Shown one piece after another: positions 1-5,821 of a stretch of 11,591 nucleotides of DNA. The notes under the pieces were generated by a model. The model worked only from the letters and a program-made list of their open reading frames with translations, was not told the origin of the DNA and did not search any database. The stretch comes from Sulfurovum sp. (lineage in GTDB: Bacteria; Campylobacterota; Campylobacteria; Campylobacterales; Sulfurovaceae), in assembly GCA_016744875.1 (NCBI GenBank), contig JADGDL010000031.1:12183-23773 (forward strand), in the 5' to 3' direction. The position numbers and the translations under genes are program-made. Position 1 is the stretch's first letter. Every line of letters begins with the position of its first letter.

Positions 1-243
1 GGGGCAGAGAAACAGAAAGGTAAGGTTAGTGTAATGATTCCTAAAAAAGATGACATGCCTCATTATTTCGAAGAACTAGGAGATGATTCTTTATGGTATG
101 CTACTGCGATCATACATCAGAAGATATTCTCAAGTAAAGAGGGCAGGTTGCTTTTAGGTATTGCACAAGATGGTATTACCAATCAGGCAGTGTTAAAAGA
201 TGTGATATTTTTTGGCGACATTAGGGGTGTCAGGGTCAAATAG
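1..243 (+). CDS. Unrecognised protein, C-terminal part (5' end outside window)
   Basis: The reading frame is open from base 1 to a TAG at 241-243, so this is most likely the last 80 residues of a longer protein. The first ATG in frame (base 34) lacks a convincing Shine-Dalgarno sequence in front of it, which favours a truncated gene over a complete 69-residue one. The visible part is soluble and mixed in charge, with no membrane segment and no motif I can name. It includes the stretches DDSLWYATAIIHQKIF and GRLLLGIAQDG. Its stop codon overlaps the 3' end of the opposing small gene by 8 nt. I do not assign a function. Confidence 0.6.
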   Translation, partial: GAEKQKGKVSVMIPKKDDMPHYFEELGDDSLWYATAIIHQKIFSSKEGRLLLGIAQDGITNQAVLKDVIFFGDIRGVRVK

Positions 244-496
244 GTTCAGCATGTAAAACAAAATCGATCACTTTCTTGTCGCTCATTTCGCAGGGTTTGA
301 GCATACCATTTTTTATAGAGGGGTAATAATTACCACTGACTATATCGGTATTTCCTAACTCTTCGGCATAGACTTTTAGAAGTTTTCCCTCAAGCAGCGT
401 ATCTTTTCTGAGCAAGTATCGTTTCCCTAGATAAATGACATTATTTGCACCATTGGGGAGTGCTAAAAGTTTTGTGTAAAATTCTGTTTCATTCAT
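236..496 (-). CDS. Small hypothetical protein, 86 aa
   Basis: This is a small basic-to-neutral soluble protein beginning MNETEFYTKLLALPNG. I chose the ATG at 494-496. The frame can be extended by nine codons to a TTG at 523, but that adds a Cys-containing tail and pushes into the spacer shared with the divergent transporter gene. No strong Shine-Dalgarno sequence is visible for either start. The sequence has no membrane helix and no catalytic motif that I recognise. It includes VIYLGKRYLLRKDTLLEGK and ends in FVLHAEPI. It runs tail to tail with the gene at the left edge (8-nt overlap) and is divergent from the EamA permease at 544. That it is a real gene is inferred from its length, its protein-like composition and its filling of an otherwise empty stretch. 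Confidence 0.6.
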   Translation of the reverse strand: MNETEFYTKLLALPNGANNVIYLGKRYLLRKDTLLEGKLLKVYAEELGNTDIVSGNYYPSIKNGMLKPCEMSDKKVIDFVLHAEPI

Positions 497-543
497 GGCT
501 GTAATTATGCTACACTTCCACAAAAACTAAGATTAGGATCATT

Positions 544-1446
544 TTGAAGACATTCATTAAAAACATGGACAGAGGTATTCTTTTTATGCTTCTGGCATCT
601 TTTTCTTTCGCACTAATGGGTGGTTTTGCAAAAGTGGTGAGTCAAACTTTACCTCCGGTAGAAGTGACATTTTTTAGAAATATTTTTGGTGTAGTACTTG
701 TAGGTATCGCTATCTGGAAAGTACCTTTGAAGCAGACAGGTGGAAAGCCGCTGTTACTTCTATTTCGAGGTTCTATGGGCTTTTTAGCATTGTTGGCTTA
801 TTTTTATATCATGGCACATATCCCTCTTGGAGAGGCAGTGACCTATAACAAAACTTCTCCTATCTTTGTAGCCATATTTGCGTATTTGTTTTTAAATGAA
901 AAATTACCTAAAAGTGCTTTACTGGCGATTGTTATAGGGTTTATTGGTATTATGCTTGTAGCACAACCTGAGGGAGGGTCCTTTGATAAGTATGACCTCT
1001 TAGGAATTTTTTCAGGTATTGGAGCCGCACTTGCATATACTTCCATTCGTGAGCTTAGAAAATATTATGATACACGTGCTATTGTCATGTCATTTATGGG
1101 AGTGGGAACAGTTGCACCATTACTCTTGATGCTTGTTACCCCTTATGTAGATCCGCCGAAGGATCTTGACTGGATGTTTGCCGAATTTGTGATGCCTGAG
1201 GGAGTAGAATGGGGGTATGTAACAGCTGTAGGAATCTTTGCTACGATATCACAACTGCTCATGACCAAAGCCTATGAGTTAACGAAGGCTGGTATTGTTG
1301 GTACTATAAGTTACAGTAATATTGTTTTTGCAGTAGTTATAGGTGTAATGTTAGGTGACCCTATACCGGATATTTGGACAACTTTAGGTATAATCTTAGT
1401 TATCTCATCAGGGCTGCTAGTAGCCCTGCCAAAAGGACAGAAATGA
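544..1446 (+). CDS. DMT superfamily permease (EamA family)
   Basis: This 300-residue inner-membrane protein has about ten hydrophobic segments arranged as two EamA repeats, the usual size and layout of drug/metabolite transporters. Family-like features are an N-terminal membrane segment with FALMGG, followed by PVEVTFFRN and LFRGSMGF, with LGEAVTYNKTSPIF near residues 95-110 and a second repeat ending in a hydrophobic helix and a short basic tail (PKGQK). The start is TTG at 544, chosen because AGGA at 535-538 sits 5 nt upstream. An ATG at 565 is the alternative and would remove seven residues. The stop overlaps the kdsA start as ATGA (1443-1446), so the two genes are probably translationally coupled. 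The substrate cannot be told from sequence. The coupling to kdsA hints at, but does not prove, a link to envelope metabolism. Confidence 0.9.
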   Translation: MKTFIKNMDRGILFMLLASFSFALMGGFAKVVSQTLPPVEVTFFRNIFGVVLVGIAIWKVPLKQTGGKPLLLLFRGSMGFLALLAYFYIMAHIPLGEAVTYNKTSPIFVAIFAYLFLNEKLPKSALLAIVIGFIGIMLVAQPEGGSFDKYDLLGIFSGIGAALAYTSIRELRKYYDTRAIVMSFMGVGTVAPLLLMLVTPYVDPPKDLDWMFAEFVMPEGVEWGYVTAVGIFATISQLLMTKAYELTKAGIVGTISYSNIVFAVVIGVMLGDPIPDIWTTLGIILVISSGLLVALPKGQK

Positions 1447-2243
1447 TACTTATAGCCGGACCATGTGTATTGGAATCTCGTGACAATGTTATGAAGATAG
1501 CAGAGTCATTGAACAAGTATCATGAAGATTGTACAAAAGAGTTTTATTTTAAAGCAAGTTTTGACAAAGCAAACCGCACATCTTTGGACTCTTTTAGAGG
1601 ACCGGGACTTGATGAAGGCTTAAAGATGCTTCAGGAAGTTAAAGATACTTTTGGATATAAAATACTGACTGATGTACATGACTATACACAACCTGCAGCA
1701 GCAGCTGAGGTAGCAGATGTTTTACAAATCCCTGCATTTTTATGTCGTCAGACAGATCTACTCGTAGCTGCTGCAAAAACATCGGCAGTGGTAAACATTA
1801 AAAAAGGACAGTTCTTAGCACCTGCTGCTATGGAACACTCTGTAGCAAAAGTGTTGAAAACCAGAGGTTTTGATGGTGAAGTAAGTTATGAAAATGCAAA
1901 AAAATTCAATGTTTGGCTCACAGAACGTGGTTCAAGTTTTGGATATGGTAATCTTGTAGTTGATATGCGTGGTTTAAAGACCATGCGTGAGTTCGCTCCA
2001 GTGATCTTTGATGCTACACACTCTGTACAACAGCCAGCATCGGGAGGTGCAACAAGCGGAGGTGATTCTGCATTGGTACCATATCTTTCCCGTGCAGCTG
2101 CAGCTGTGGGAGTGGATGGTTTCTTTTTTGAAACACACTTTGATCCAAGTATCGCTTTAAGTGACGGACCAAATATGATCGAGTTGACAAAATTAGAAGC
2201 ATTGATGGAACAGATAGATGCTATCAGGTCCATTGTAGAGTAA
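1443..2243 (+). CDS. kdsA: 3-deoxy-8-phosphooctulonate synthase (KdsA), metal-dependent type
   Basis: KdsA condenses phosphoenolpyruvate with arabinose-5-phosphate to give Kdo-8-phosphate, the precursor of the Kdo that links lipid A to core oligosaccharide. It acts in the cytosol. The 266-residue protein has the family blocks AGPCVLES (5-12), KASFDKANRTS (37-47), FRGPGLDEG (51-59), IPAFLCRQTDLL (96-107), DATHSVQQP (190-198) and ETHFDPSIALSDGPN (230-244). Cys8 takes the place of the Asn found in metal-independent enzymes such as that of E. coli. With His193, Glu230 and Asp241 it gives the metal-ligand set known from Aquifex-type KdsA. The gap between Cys8 and His193 is about 11 residues longer than I recall for Aquifex, with extra sequence around GEVSYENAKKF (145-155). 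The start is ATG 1443, with AAGGA at 1433-1437. An in-frame TTG at 1374 lies inside the transporter gene and was rejected. Confidence 0.97.
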   Translation: MILIAGPCVLESRDNVMKIAESLNKYHEDCTKEFYFKASFDKANRTSLDSFRGPGLDEGLKMLQEVKDTFGYKILTDVHDYTQPAAAAEVADVLQIPAFLCRQTDLLVAAAKTSAVVNIKKGQFLAPAAMEHSVAKVLKTRGFDGEVSYENAKKFNVWLTERGSSFGYGNLVVDMRGLKTMREFAPVIFDATHSVQQPASGGATSGGDSALVPYLSRAAAAVGVDGFFFETHFDPSIALSDGPNMIELTKLEALMEQIDAIRSIVE

Positions 2244-2279
2244 TATACCTCGTTCTCATGCTAGGCATGGGAGTGTATA
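2244..2279. repeat. Imperfect palindrome in kdsA-ribH spacer, REP-like
   Basis: The arms at 2254-2261 and 2265-2272 (TCTCATGC and GCATGGGA) pair with one G-T wobble around a TAG loop. An outer pair TATAC (2244-2248) and GTATA (2275-2279) closes it imperfectly. There is no T-run after it, so it is not a standard intrinsic terminator. The core CTCGTTCTCATGCTAGGCAT resembles a palindromic repeat (CTCGTTCCCATGCTC...GTGGGAATG type) that I recall from intergenic regions of many bacteria. That resemblance is from memory and was not searched. Confidence 0.5.
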
Positions 2280-2392
2280 TTTGAGTTCAATAGGTTAAAT
2301 AAGTGATTTGATCTATTGGGTTGATATATACGTTATATATTGAGAGATATAGAACGAAATCAGTATTAAACATTAACTAAAGGACAAAATAG
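2280..2392 (+). promoter_or_regulatory. Possible promoter region for ribH-nusB-mqnC
   Basis: This is the AT-rich part of the spacer ahead of ribH. TTGATA at 2321-2326 with AGATAT at 2345-2350 (18-bp spacing) is one weak -35/-10 pair. The self-complementary AT-rich stretch around 2323-2340 is also -10-like. The ribosome binding site AAAGGA (2379-2384), 8 nt before the ATG, is clear. I see no conserved FMN-riboswitch elements here, so ribH does not appear to be controlled by one. Read-through from kdsA is equally possible. Confidence 0.3.
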
Positions 2393-2863
2393 ATGACAAC
2401 AGTTGAAGGTAATTTACAAGTAGATAAAAGTAAAAAAGTAGCAATCATTAATGCAAGATTTAACCACTTCATTACAGATAGACTTGTAGAAGGTGCACAG
2501 GATGTGTATGCAAGACATGGTGGAGATGTAGATGCTCTGGATCTTATCTTAGTGCCTGGTGCATTTGAAGTACCATTTGCTCTAGATAAAGCATTGGCTT
2601 CAGGTAAATATGATGCAGTATGTTGTTTAGGTGCAGTGATAAGAGGGGCAACACCTCACTTTGACTATGTATCAGCAGAAGCAACAAAAGGTGTGGCTTC
2701 AGTAACTATGAAACATGGTAAACCGGCTACCTTTGGTGTATTGACAGTTGACAGCATTGAACAGGCTATTGAAAGAGCAGGTACAAAAGCAGGTAACAAA
2801 GGTGGAGAAGCAATGGCTGGACTCATCGAGCTTATGAACTTGTACACTGAACTAGAGAAATAA
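2393..2863 (+). CDS. ribH: 6,7-dimethyl-8-ribityllumazine synthase (RibH)
   Basis: RibH catalyses the penultimate step of riboflavin synthesis. It condenses 5-amino-6-ribitylaminouracil with 3,4-dihydroxy-2-butanone-4-phosphate, usually in a cytosolic pentameric or icosahedral assembly. The 156 residues match the normal length. Family motifs run in order: ARFNHFITDRLVEGA (21-35), with the aromatic that stacks on the substrate; VPGAFEVP (54-61); GAVIRGATPHFDYV (80-93), where His89 corresponds to the catalytic histidine; FGVLTVDS (114-121); and the phosphate-binding region ERAGTKAGNKG (127-137). The ATG at 2393 has AAAGGA 8 nt upstream and is the only sensible start. nusB follows after 31 nt. 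The kdsA-ribH-nusB order is one I recall from Helicobacter pylori and Campylobacter jejuni, which supports the placement in Campylobacterota. Confidence 0.97.
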   Translation: MTTVEGNLQVDKSKKVAIINARFNHFITDRLVEGAQDVYARHGGDVDALDLILVPGAFEVPFALDKALASGKYDAVCCLGAVIRGATPHFDYVSAEATKGVASVTMKHGKPATFGVLTVDSIEQAIERAGTKAGNKGGEAMAGLIELMNLYTELEK

Positions 2864-2894
2864 TCAGATACAAAGAGCAGTTTAAAGGACATCA

Positions 2895-3299
2895 ATGGCA
2901 ACAAGACATCAAGCACGGACAGCGGTTGTAGGATTACTCTATGCATATGATCTGGGTAATCAAAATATCGCAGACTTTGCAGATGAGATCTTAGAAGAAG
3001 ATAAGATACGTAATAAACAAAGAGAATTTTCACACACACTTTTTAAAGGTACTATAGATAATCTTGAATTGGTAGATGCTGAGATACAGGAACATCTTAC
3101 AGATTGGGATTATGACGGCATAGGTAAAGTAGAAAAAGCCATTATGAGACTCAGTGCGTATGAAATTTTAGTAGCCAAGACAGACAAAGCCATCATCATC
3201 AATGAAGCAGTGGAACTTGCAAAAAAACTTGCAGATGAAAAATCACCACAGTTCATTAATGGTGTTCTTGATGCACTTGGAAAAGAAAAAAAGCAGTAG
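2895..3299 (+). CDS. nusB: Transcription antitermination factor NusB
   Basis: NusB is a small all-helical RNA-binding protein. With NusE (ribosomal protein S10) it binds boxA and supports antitermination of rRNA operons. The 134-residue product starts MATRHQARTAVVGLLYAYD, the typical N-terminal helix with the basic residues used for RNA contact. It also has the conserved central and C-terminal blocks KVEKAIMRLSAYEIL and IIINEAVELAKKLADEKSP followed by QFINGVLDAL. Length and motif order are normal for the family. The ATG at 2895 follows AAAGGA (2884-2889). The stop is 6 nt before the mqnC start, so the two are surely in one transcript. Confidence 0.97.
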   Translation: MATRHQARTAVVGLLYAYDLGNQNIADFADEILEEDKIRNKQREFSHTLFKGTIDNLELVDAEIQEHLTDWDYDGIGKVEKAIMRLSAYEILVAKTDKAIIINEAVELAKKLADEKSPQFINGVLDALGKEKKQ

Positions 3300-3305
3300 G
3301 GTATT

Positions 3306-4367
3306 ATGACAGCACCAACAACAAAACGTATGACCATTGAAGAAGCTATTGATCTTATAGAACATGGTGATCTTAAAACACTTGGAAAGATGGCCCTTGC
3401 ACGTAAAAAGGAGATGCATCCCAAAGGTGTGACAACATTTGTTGTTGACAGAAACATCAACTACACTAACATTTGTTGGGTAGATTGTAAATTTTGTGCT
3501 TTTTATACCCATGCAAAAAAAGAAGATGCCTACATACTTACTTTTGATGAAATAGATCAAAAGATAGACGAACTACTTGCCATAGGTGGAACACAAATAC
3601 TTTTTCAAGGTGGCGTACATCCAAAACTTGAGATAGAGTGGTATGAAGATCTTGTAGAACATATACATAACAAGTATCCACAAGTAACGATCCATGGTTT
3701 TTCTTCTATAGAGATCAATTACATTGCAAGCCGTTCTAAAATCACGCTACAAGAAGTCCTTAGCAGATTAAAAGCAAAAGGACTTTCTTCTATTCCTGGC
3801 GCTGGGGCAGAGATCTTAAGCGACAGGGTACGTGATGTTATCGCACCTAAAAAACATGACAAAGATGAGTGGCTTGATGTGCATAGACAGGCGCATAAAC
3901 TGGGCATTAAATCTACAGCAACCATGATGTACGGTACAGTAGAGACCACACGTGAGATCGTAGAACATTTAGATTATGTACGTCAACTTCAAGATGAAAC
4001 AGGTGGTTTTAGAGCGTTTATCATGTGGTCATACCAGAGTGATAATACACAACTCAAACGTGAGTTACCAACCATTTCAAAAACATCTTCAAACCTTTAT
4101 CTGCGTTATTTGGCAGTGGCAAGACTCTTTTTAGACAATGTACCTAACATTCAAAGTTCATGGGTGACACAAGGGTCTTACATCGGTCAAATGGCTCTTC
4201 TGTTTGGTGCCAATGATCTGGGTTCCACCATGATGGAAGAGAATGTCGTCTCAGCTGCTGGCGCAAAAAATGAGATGAACCAGGATGAGATGATCAGACT
4301 TATACGTGATGTGGGTGAGAATCCTGCAAAACGTAATACTGCTTACAATATATTAGAAAGATTTTAA
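3306..4367 (+). CDS. mqnC: Cyclic dehypoxanthinyl futalosine synthase (MqnC), radical SAM
   Basis: MqnC cyclises dehypoxanthinyl futalosine in the futalosine route to menaquinone, the route used by Campylobacterota instead of the classical Men pathway. The 353-residue protein carries the radical SAM cluster motif CWVDCKFC, with Cys57, Cys61 and Cys64 (CxxxCxxC), followed by AFYTHAKKEDAY. Further MqnC-like blocks are FQGGVHPKLEIEWYEDL (100-116), SIPGAGAEIL (162-171), ATMMYGTVETT and QDETGGFRAFIMWSYQ. These fit MqnC better than its paralogue MqnE, which acts earlier in the pathway. The ATG at 3306 follows a short AGGG (3298-3301) that overlaps the nusB stop. An ATG at 3330 is a weaker alternative. 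Its menaquinone role is unrelated to nusB, so the grouping looks like simple co-transcription. Confidence 0.95.
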   Translation: MTAPTTKRMTIEEAIDLIEHGDLKTLGKMALARKKEMHPKGVTTFVVDRNINYTNICWVDCKFCAFYTHAKKEDAYILTFDEIDQKIDELLAIGGTQILFQGGVHPKLEIEWYEDLVEHIHNKYPQVTIHGFSSIEINYIASRSKITLQEVLSRLKAKGLSSIPGAGAEILSDRVRDVIAPKKHDKDEWLDVHRQAHKLGIKSTATMMYGTVETTREIVEHLDYVRQLQDETGGFRAFIMWSYQSDNTQLKRELPTISKTSSNLYLRYLAVARLFLDNVPNIQSSWVTQGSYIGQMALLFGANDLGSTMMEENVVSAAGAKNEMNQDEMIRLIRDVGENPAKRNTAYNILERF

Positions 4368-4369
4368 AT

Positions 4370-4436
4370 TGTAGGTTGCGTTCTTTTACACAGTAAAAAT
4401 ATGACAGTGGGTGCGTTGTAAAACGTACTCTATGAG
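4370..4436. repeat. Degenerate palindromic repeat between mqnC and M16 gene
   Basis: The right half holds a perfectly placed hairpin: GTGCGTT (4411-4417), loop GTAA, AACGTAC (4422-4428), with one G-T pair. The left half (TGTAGGTTGCGTTCTTTTAC, from 4370) is an imperfect inverted copy of the right half, so the whole spacer could fold back on itself. The sequence resembles the widespread intergenic repeat of the form GTAGGGTGCGTTTTACAACG, a likeness I am recalling rather than one I have searched. There is no T-run, so a terminator role is doubtful. Confidence 0.5.
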
Positions 4437-4442
4437 GGTTCA

Positions 4443-5744
4443 ATGAAAAAAATATTTATTTTATTATTAGCATTACAAGGAGTATTGATGGCAACATCAG
4501 TCAATGAAATAACACTAAAAGAGAGCAAAATAGCTGTTGTATTTGAAGAGGGAAATTATATCCCTATCGTTTCTATTCAACTGGTATTTAAAAATGCAGG
4601 TCATTTATCAAACACAAAAGATGGTTTGGCAGATCTAGCTGCAAAACTATTGAATGAAGGTACAAAAAAAGAGGGTAGTGTAGGATTTGCTACAAAGCTT
4701 GATGCACATGCAGTGAACCTACATGCCGGTGTAGGACGTGAAAGTTTTGTCATAGAAGTATCTGCACTTAAATCGGAGTTTTCTTATGCCGTAGAACGTT
4801 TGGAAGAGCTTTTAAGAGATCCTAACTATACACAAGAGGCAATGGATCATGTGAAACGTCAGAAGATAGGCTGGTTGACACAAAAGAAGGGTGACTTTGA
4901 CTACATTGCTGCCACTGCCTTACGTGCAGAACTTTTTAAAGGTGAAGCTTTAGGAAGACCGTACTCTGGTACTTTGGAGAGTGTAGAAAGTATCTCTTTG
5001 GAAGATGTCAAAACATTTATCTCTACACATTTGGGATACAACAATGTCATTGGTGTGGTTGGTGGTGATATCAGCTTTAAAGAAGCAGAGGGATACCTGA
5101 CAAGAGTACTTTCACTTTTTCCTAAAGTGGAAAAGAAAGAAGTAAAACGTATACATGCTTCAGATAAAAAAGAAGTGTTGCTGATAGATGAAGATACACA
5201 GCAAGCCTATATTTACTTTGGTGCACCATTACATTATGCATACTCAGAGAAAGACCAGTACTTAGCTAAGATCGCGGAGTACTTACTGGGTGGGGCAGGA
5301 TTTGGAAGCCGTTTGATGGAAGAGATACGTGTTAAAAGAGGCTTAACTTACGGTGTTTATGCATCACTTAGACGTACAAAGTCAGTCTCTTATCTAAGTG
5401 GTTATGTGCAAACCAAACTTACTACACAGGATGAAACCAAAGCATTGGTACAAAAGGTAGTAGATGATTTTGTAAAAGAGGGTATTACAGAAGAAGAGCT
5501 TGATCGTACAAAAAAATTCTTACTGGGCTCAGAACCATTAAGAACAGAAACACTTTCTCAAAGACTAAACCGCGCATATAATGATTACTATTATGAAAGA
5601 CCATTAGGGTTTGCTAAAGAGCAATTATCGAAGATAGAGTCTGTTACACTTGATGAGGTAAATACTTTTATAAAATTGCATACAGAGTTGTCAGATATCT
5701 CTTTTTCTATCGTTACAAAGAAAGAAGACAATACAACAAAATAA
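4443..5744 (+). CDS. M16 family peptidase-like protein without the zinc motif (exported)
   Basis: This 433-residue protein has the two-domain M16 (insulinase/processing peptidase) fold. Residues 1-17 look like a signal peptide (MKKIFILLLALQGVLMA), which suggests a periplasmic location. The zinc-binding HxxEH of active M16 subunits should lie at residues 64-68, but here the local sequence is GLADLAAKLLNEGT, so both histidines and the catalytic glutamate are absent. The C-terminal domain keeps the R/Y pair (Arg299, Tyr303) in EEIRVKRGLTYGVYASL. This is the pattern of the non-catalytic partner in two-subunit M16 enzymes. I recall H. pylori HP0657, which lies near its mqnC homologue, as such a protein that works with HP1012. 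The ATG at 4443 follows GAGGG (4434-4438). The active partner is not in this window. Confidence 0.9.
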   Translation: MKKIFILLLALQGVLMATSVNEITLKESKIAVVFEEGNYIPIVSIQLVFKNAGHLSNTKDGLADLAAKLLNEGTKKEGSVGFATKLDAHAVNLHAGVGRESFVIEVSALKSEFSYAVERLEELLRDPNYTQEAMDHVKRQKIGWLTQKKGDFDYIAATALRAELFKGEALGRPYSGTLESVESISLEDVKTFISTHLGYNNVIGVVGGDISFKEAEGYLTRVLSLFPKVEKKEVKRIHASDKKEVLLIDEDTQQAYIYFGAPLHYAYSEKDQYLAKIAEYLLGGAGFGSRLMEEIRVKRGLTYGVYASLRRTKSVSYLSGYVQTKLTTQDETKALVQKVVDDFVKEGITEEELDRTKKFLLGSEPLRTETLSQRLNRAYNDYYYERPLGFAKEQLSKIESVTLDEVNTFIKLHTELSDISFSIVTKKEDNTTK

Positions 5745-5766
5745 TATGTCAATTTGACATATTATT
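5740..5766. terminator. 27-bp perfect palindrome overlapping the M16 stop codon
   Basis: AATAATATGTCAA (5740-5752) is the exact inverse of TTGACATATTATT (5754-5766), with one central T. The TAA stop of the M16-like gene lies inside the left arm. As RNA it forms a 12-bp stem with a 3-nt loop. The bases downstream (GTTACACC) are not a clear U-run, so termination would be weak or Rho-assisted. Its symmetry and its position just upstream of the recG promoter also allow an operator role. Confidence 0.5.
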
Positions 5767-5794
5767 GTTACACCTTTGAAATCTACAGTATAAT
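5765..5794 (+). promoter_or_regulatory. Probable sigma-70-type promoter of recG
   Basis: A perfect -10 hexamer TATAAT lies at 5789-5794, 27 nt before the recG start. A poor -35 match, TTGTTA (5765-5770), is 18 bp upstream, in line with the weak -35 elements of Campylobacterota promoters. The -35 region touches the end of the 27-bp palindrome. Confidence 0.55.
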
Positions 5795-5821
5795 TTATCT
5801 AGCTAAACGAATGAGGTAGAT

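Noticed and set aside
497..523. TTG extension of the small minus-strand gene
   Set aside because: The ATG at 494-496 gives a cleaner start, and the extra nine codons fall in the spacer shared with the divergent permease. Neither start has a strong ribosome site, so some doubt remains.
1410..1427. AGGGCT / AGCCCT hairpin just before the kdsA ribosome site
   Set aside because: The stem is only 6 bp and lies inside the coding end of the permease. It may occur by chance, and nothing else suggests regulation.
1374..1442. Upstream TTG extension of kdsA by 23 codons
   Set aside because: It lies wholly inside the permease gene, has no ribosome site, and adds residues before the normal KdsA N-terminus. 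The ATG at 1443 has a proper AAGGA.
1886..2233. Long open frame on the minus strand within kdsA
   Set aside because: It is antisense to a well-conserved enzyme gene, has low-complexity Ala/Pro/Ser composition and no ribosome site.
2244..2392. Possible FMN riboswitch ahead of ribH
   Set aside because: The spacer is too short, and I see none of the conserved helices of the RFN element.
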